NCBI GenBank assembly: GCA_024405255.1
Contig: JAKSOY010000101.1
Span: forward strand, 1-15,290
DNA length: 15,290 nt
Direction: 5' to 3'
Origin: Kiritimatiellia bacterium
Lineage (GTDB): Bacteria; Verrucomicrobiota; Kiritimatiellia; RFP12; UBA1067
The notes below the pieces were generated by a model that saw nothing but the letters and a program-made list of their open reading frames with translations, made no database searches and was not told the DNA's origin. Positions 15,259 to 15,290 of this stretch are shown here, piece after piece. Every line of letters begins with the position of its first letter. Position 1 is the stretch's first letter. A program made the position numbers and the translations under genes.

Positions 15259-15277
15259 TGCGCAAACCGTTTCCCCA
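15259..15277. promoter_or_regulatory. LacI-like operator candidate upstream of the glycosidase operon
   Basis: TGCGCAAACCGTTTCCCCA is an imperfect 19-bp palindrome around one central base. Seven of nine pairs match, including the core AAAC-N-GTTT and the outer TG/CA. It sits about 50-70 bp upstream of the proposed -35. The shape (AAAC...GTTT core, TG...CA ends) resembles operators of LacI/GalR-family sugar regulators. No regulator gene is in the window and a chance origin is possible. Confidence 0.3.
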
Positions 15278-15290
15278 AATCAGCAGAGCA

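Larger units (their letters stand above)
15167..15290. other. Upstream region of the glycosidase operon
   Basis: About 124 nt with no open reading frame of note. It is AT-rich near the GH116 start and more mixed further away, and it holds the proposed operon promoter and an operator-like palindrome described separately. No riboswitch-like or tRNA-like structure is apparent, but the region is cut by the window edge. Confidence 0.5.

Overview
This GC-rich window with strongly G/C-ending codons looks like the chromosome of a strictly anaerobic, polysaccharide-fermenting bacterium. The best guess is the PVC group (gut-type Kiritimatiellota or Lentisphaerota/Victivallis-like). This rests on a fermentative three-subunit [FeFe]-hydrogenase, a secreted DUF4838 protein, GH106- and GH116-type enzymes, and an autotransporter-like beta-solenoid fused to one of them. 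It is inferred from protein character only; there is no rRNA or marker gene here. I see no tRNA, rRNA, CRISPR, IS element, integrase or defence gene, and none of the eight genes looks broken.

Left block (1-4412, minus strand): hydC-hydB-hydA, read right to left, encode the NuoE-like, NuoF-like and catalytic subunits of a cytoplasmic NAD(P)-linked, probably electron-bifurcating [FeFe]-hydrogenase. The module is compact (gaps of 7 and 6 nt). It has its own near-consensus sigma70-type promoter (TTGATA-17-GATAAT) and ends at a strong hairpin terminator. The hydEFG maturases are not in the window.

Middle (4413-6917): an AT-rich 165-nt divergent promoter region separates hydC from a plus-strand gene for a secreted DUF4838 protein, whose N-terminal domain resembles those of alpha-glucuronidases and hexosaminidases. 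Its best -10 element lies 6 nt before the ATG, so a leaderless mRNA is possible.

Right block (6914-15166, minus strand): a four-gene operon read right to left, GH116-type glycosidase (with a beta-solenoid N-terminus), ribokinase-family sugar kinase, deoxyribose-phosphate aldolase, GH106-type alpha-L-rhamnosidase. The gaps are 42 and 19 nt, then a 4-nt ATGA overlap. Two exported glycosidases therefore flank two cytoplasmic enzymes that could turn (deoxy)ribose into glyceraldehyde-3-phosphate and acetaldehyde. The operon and the DUF4838 gene converge and end on the same four bases (TTAA), leaving no room for a terminator.

A working picture is that exported enzymes release sugars from rhamnose-containing plant glycans or glycosides, intracellular enzymes ferment sugars, and the hydrogenase disposes of reductant as H2. 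No transporter or regulator is present, so the link between the blocks is inference. The main points of interest are the odd rbsK-deoC/glycosidase pairing, an Asn-to-Asp change in the kinase sugar site, possible leaderless starts of both promoter-proximal exported enzymes, the solenoid-GH116 fusion and the shared stop codons. I found no clearly new multi-gene system.
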